Assembly (NCBI GenBank): GCA_009778275.1
Contig: WRKC01000058.1
Location: forward strand, 1-7,409
Origin: Methanomassiliicoccaceae archaeon
GTDB taxonomy: Archaea; Thermoplasmatota; Thermoplasmata; Methanomassiliicoccales; Methanomethylophilaceae
Length of the DNA stretch: 7,409 nucleotides
Direction of reading: 5' to 3'
Of the stretch, positions 6,784 to 7,409 are shown in pieces. The notes beneath the pieces were generated by a model. The model was given only the letters and a program-made list of their open reading frames with translations, did no database searches and was not told where the DNA came from. Each line of letters begins with the position of its first letter. Within the stretch, counting starts at the first letter, position 1. The translations under genes and the position numbers were made by a program.

Positions 6784-7136
6784 ACTGTTTCCTCCTTTTT
6801 CAGAGAGTACGCTACCCCGAGGATCATTATACCCAGCAGAAGGAGCATCCATACGGTGGCCATGGTCGAAAGACCTGAGAAGGCGACGGCCCACACCATG
6901 AGGAATGTGGCGATCAGATCGAAAACGACGAAAATGATCGCGAATGCATAGTACTGGAATCTGAACTGTACATGAGCATCCCCAATTGGTTCGGAACCGC
7001 ACTCGTACGTATTCTCCATCCACAGCGTAGGTTTCCTCGGTCTGACGAACCTAGAGGCAAACCATGACAAGGGTGCGAAGCCGAAGGCCAAGATGCCGAC
7101 GACCACCAATGGGATGTAGGACACAACTAGTGACAT
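6774..7136 (-). CDS. fpoA: Complex I-like membrane subunit A (FpoA/NuoA)
   Basis: First gene of the operon; encodes a 120-residue membrane subunit with three helices (about 3-24, 61-86 and 92-112) that wraps around FpoH near the quinone chamber. Diagnostic sequence is ENTYECGSEPIGDAHVQFRF (41-60) followed by QYYAFAIIFVVFDLIATFLM; the ECG loop contains the redox-state-sensitive cysteine region known from mitochondrial ND3 (Cys46 here). Length matches the family. The start ATG at 7136 has no ribosome site at normal distance (an AGAAGG is 14 bases away), but a TATA box centred 27 bases upstream suggests transcription begins at the ATG, so the mRNA is probably leaderless. The frame is open further upstream to 7343, including an ATG at 7193, but those residues have no family resemblance and would span the promoter. 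Confidence 0.94.
   Translation of the reverse strand: MSLVVSYIPLVVVGILAFGFAPLSWFASRFVRPRKPTLWMENTYECGSEPIGDAHVQFRFQYYAFAIIFVVFDLIATFLMVWAVAFSGLSTMATVWMLLLLGIMILGVAYSLKKEETVWI
6791..6795 (-). promoter_or_regulatory. Shine-Dalgarno site of fpoB
   Basis: Minus strand AAAGGAGG, with the GGAGG core here, lies 7 bases before the ATG at 6783 and within the last codons of fpoA. It decides the fpoB start against the longer open frame that continues upstream, and shows that internal genes of this operon use leadered initiation. Confidence 0.8.
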
Positions 7137-7158
7137 TAAGGGTTCGCATGCCTTCTTT

Positions 7159-7167
7159 AATATATAA
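7159..7167 (-). promoter_or_regulatory. Proximal archaeal TATA box of the fpo operon
   Basis: Minus strand TTATATATT in an otherwise GC-balanced stretch. Its centre at about 7163 is 27 bases from the A of the fpoA ATG, the usual archaeal distance from TATA box to transcription start, which predicts a leaderless mRNA. The upstream flank CTTAAGGG is not an especially good purine-rich BRE. Transcription from here would cover the whole cluster. Confidence 0.65.
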
Positions 7168-7180
7168 CCCTTAAGACGCG

Positions 7181-7193
7181 CGCCCGTCAGCAT
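7181..7193. repeat. 13-base direct repeat, promoter-proximal copy
   Basis: Plus strand CGCCCGTCAGCAT, identical to 7261-7273, with an 80-base period between copies. This copy lies between the two candidate TATA boxes, just upstream of the proximal one. A protein-binding site is possible but unproven. Confidence 0.6.
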
Positions 7194-7204
7194 TTTATCG
7201 ACTC

Positions 7205-7212
7205 TATATAAA
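7205..7212 (-). promoter_or_regulatory. Distal candidate TATA box
   Basis: Minus strand TTTATATA, an exact match to the archaeal box A consensus. A start 26-27 bases downstream would be near 7182, giving a leader of about 46 bases before fpoA and placing the initiation point inside the 7181-7193 repeat copy. The motif is nearly symmetrical (plus strand TATATAAA), so a divergent role cannot be excluded, but no plus-strand gene begins at a suitable distance in the window. Confidence 0.45.
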
Positions 7213-7260
7213 TGGGTCTTTGAAATTTCATTTTCGTAGGGGCATTTCCGCCATATCTGC

Positions 7261-7273
7261 CGCCCGTCAGCAT
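7261..7273. repeat. 13-base direct repeat, distal copy
   Basis: Second exact copy of CGCCCGTCAGCAT, about 50 bases upstream of the distal TATA box. Its core CCGTCAGC also forms the left arm of the inverted repeat ending at 7298. Confidence 0.6.
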
Positions 7274-7298
7274 GGATCGGTCCCGGACAGGCTGACGG
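7264..7298. repeat. Inverted repeat, 8-base arms and 19-base spacer
   Basis: CCGTCAGC at 7264-7271 is mirrored exactly by GCTGACGG at 7291-7298. A further TGACGG follows at 7300-7305, so the hexamer CCGTCA/TGACGG occurs four times in the upstream region (7184, 7264, 7293, 7300). It may be an operator for a dimeric regulator or an RNA hairpin in a transcript entering from the right; no T-run follows immediately, so it does not look like a simple terminator. Confidence 0.45.
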
Positions 7299-7401
7299 AT
7301 GACGGCCGCGCGAATAGGCCTCGGTCTTTAGTGGAAAAATCACATTGCGGGCATATCAAAGGGCGTAAGAACAAGCGGGGAATATCAAATGTGCCAGATG
7401 C

Positions 7402-7409
7402 AAAAAAAA
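7402..7409 (-). terminator. Possible T-run terminator of an upstream minus-strand gene
   Basis: The window ends in eight A residues, read as eight T residues on the minus strand. Archaeal terminators are often simple T-runs, so a minus-strand gene to the right could end just beyond the edge. It could equally be a lysine-rich or A-rich stretch of a plus-strand gene starting near 7389. Only the run itself is visible. Confidence 0.2.

Noticed and set aside
6220..7023. Longer fpoB reading with start at 7023
   Set aside because: The additional 80 residues overlap fpoA in another frame and lack NuoB similarity, while the ATG at 6783 has an ideal GGAGG.
7187..7273. Small 28-codon minus-strand frame starting in the distal repeat copy
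   Set aside because: It has an ATG and a TGA stop, but there is no ribosome site or family match and it covers the distal TATA box. I consider it chance.
6774..7343. Longer fpoA starting at 7343 or at the ATG at 7193
   Set aside because: The extra residues are not NuoA-like, would exceed the family length, and cover the proximal TATA box and the repeats.
1..7409. CRISPR array, tRNA/rRNA gene, insertion sequence or prophage
   Set aside because: No regularly spaced repeats, structured RNA sequence, transposase or terminal inverted repeats were found; nearly all bases belong to the fpo genes.

Overview
The window is one tightly packed gene cluster read entirely on the minus strand. It encodes the core of an archaeal complex I-like, proton- or sodium-pumping oxidoreductase of the Fpo/Nuo family. 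In transcription order, from right to left, the genes are fpoA, fpoB, fpoC, fpoD, fpoH, fpoI, fpoJ (split into an N-terminal and a C-terminal gene), fpoK and fpoL. FpoL runs off the left edge, and fpoM and fpoN would be expected beyond it. Neighbouring genes overlap by up to 14 bases or are 2 to 4 bases apart, most with a Shine-Dalgarno sequence inside the preceding gene, so translation is probably coupled along one long mRNA.

How the parts work together: FpoB, C, D and I form the peripheral arm, with a terminal [4Fe-4S] cluster in FpoB, a cluster relay in FpoI, and the quinone/methanophenazine pocket between FpoB and FpoD. FpoH joins the arm to the membrane. FpoA, J, K and L are membrane subunits, and FpoL is one of the antiporter-like pumping subunits. 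No electron-input subunit (NuoE/F/G or FpoF) lies in the window, and the operon begins directly with fpoA. FpoI carries four CxxCxxCxxxCP motifs rather than the usual two, which suggests an extended iron-sulfur wire or ferredoxin docking site.

Organism: most likely an archaeon. The evidence is a TATA box centred 27 bases upstream of the fpoA start (leaderless arrangement), the separate A-B-C-D-H-I-J-J-K-L order without E/F/G, and the split fpoJ. Base composition is slightly above 50% GC by eye. None of the nine complete genes ends in TAG (six TGA, three TAA). Together these fit a methanogenic archaeon, with the Thermoplasmata-related Methanomassiliicoccales a reasonable guess. This is inference, since no taxonomic marker gene is present.

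Layout: 1-1781 fpoL (partial); 1784-2086 fpoK; 2073-2366 fpoJ C-terminal part; 2359-2685 fpoJ N-terminal part; 2685-3428 fpoI; 3428-4600 fpoH; 4605-5750 fpoD; 5747-6217 fpoC; 6220-6783 fpoB; 6774-7136 fpoA; 7137-7409 non-coding upstream region. The upstream region holds two TATA boxes, a 13-base direct repeat with a nearby inverted copy of its core, and an A-run (T-run on the minus strand) at the right edge.
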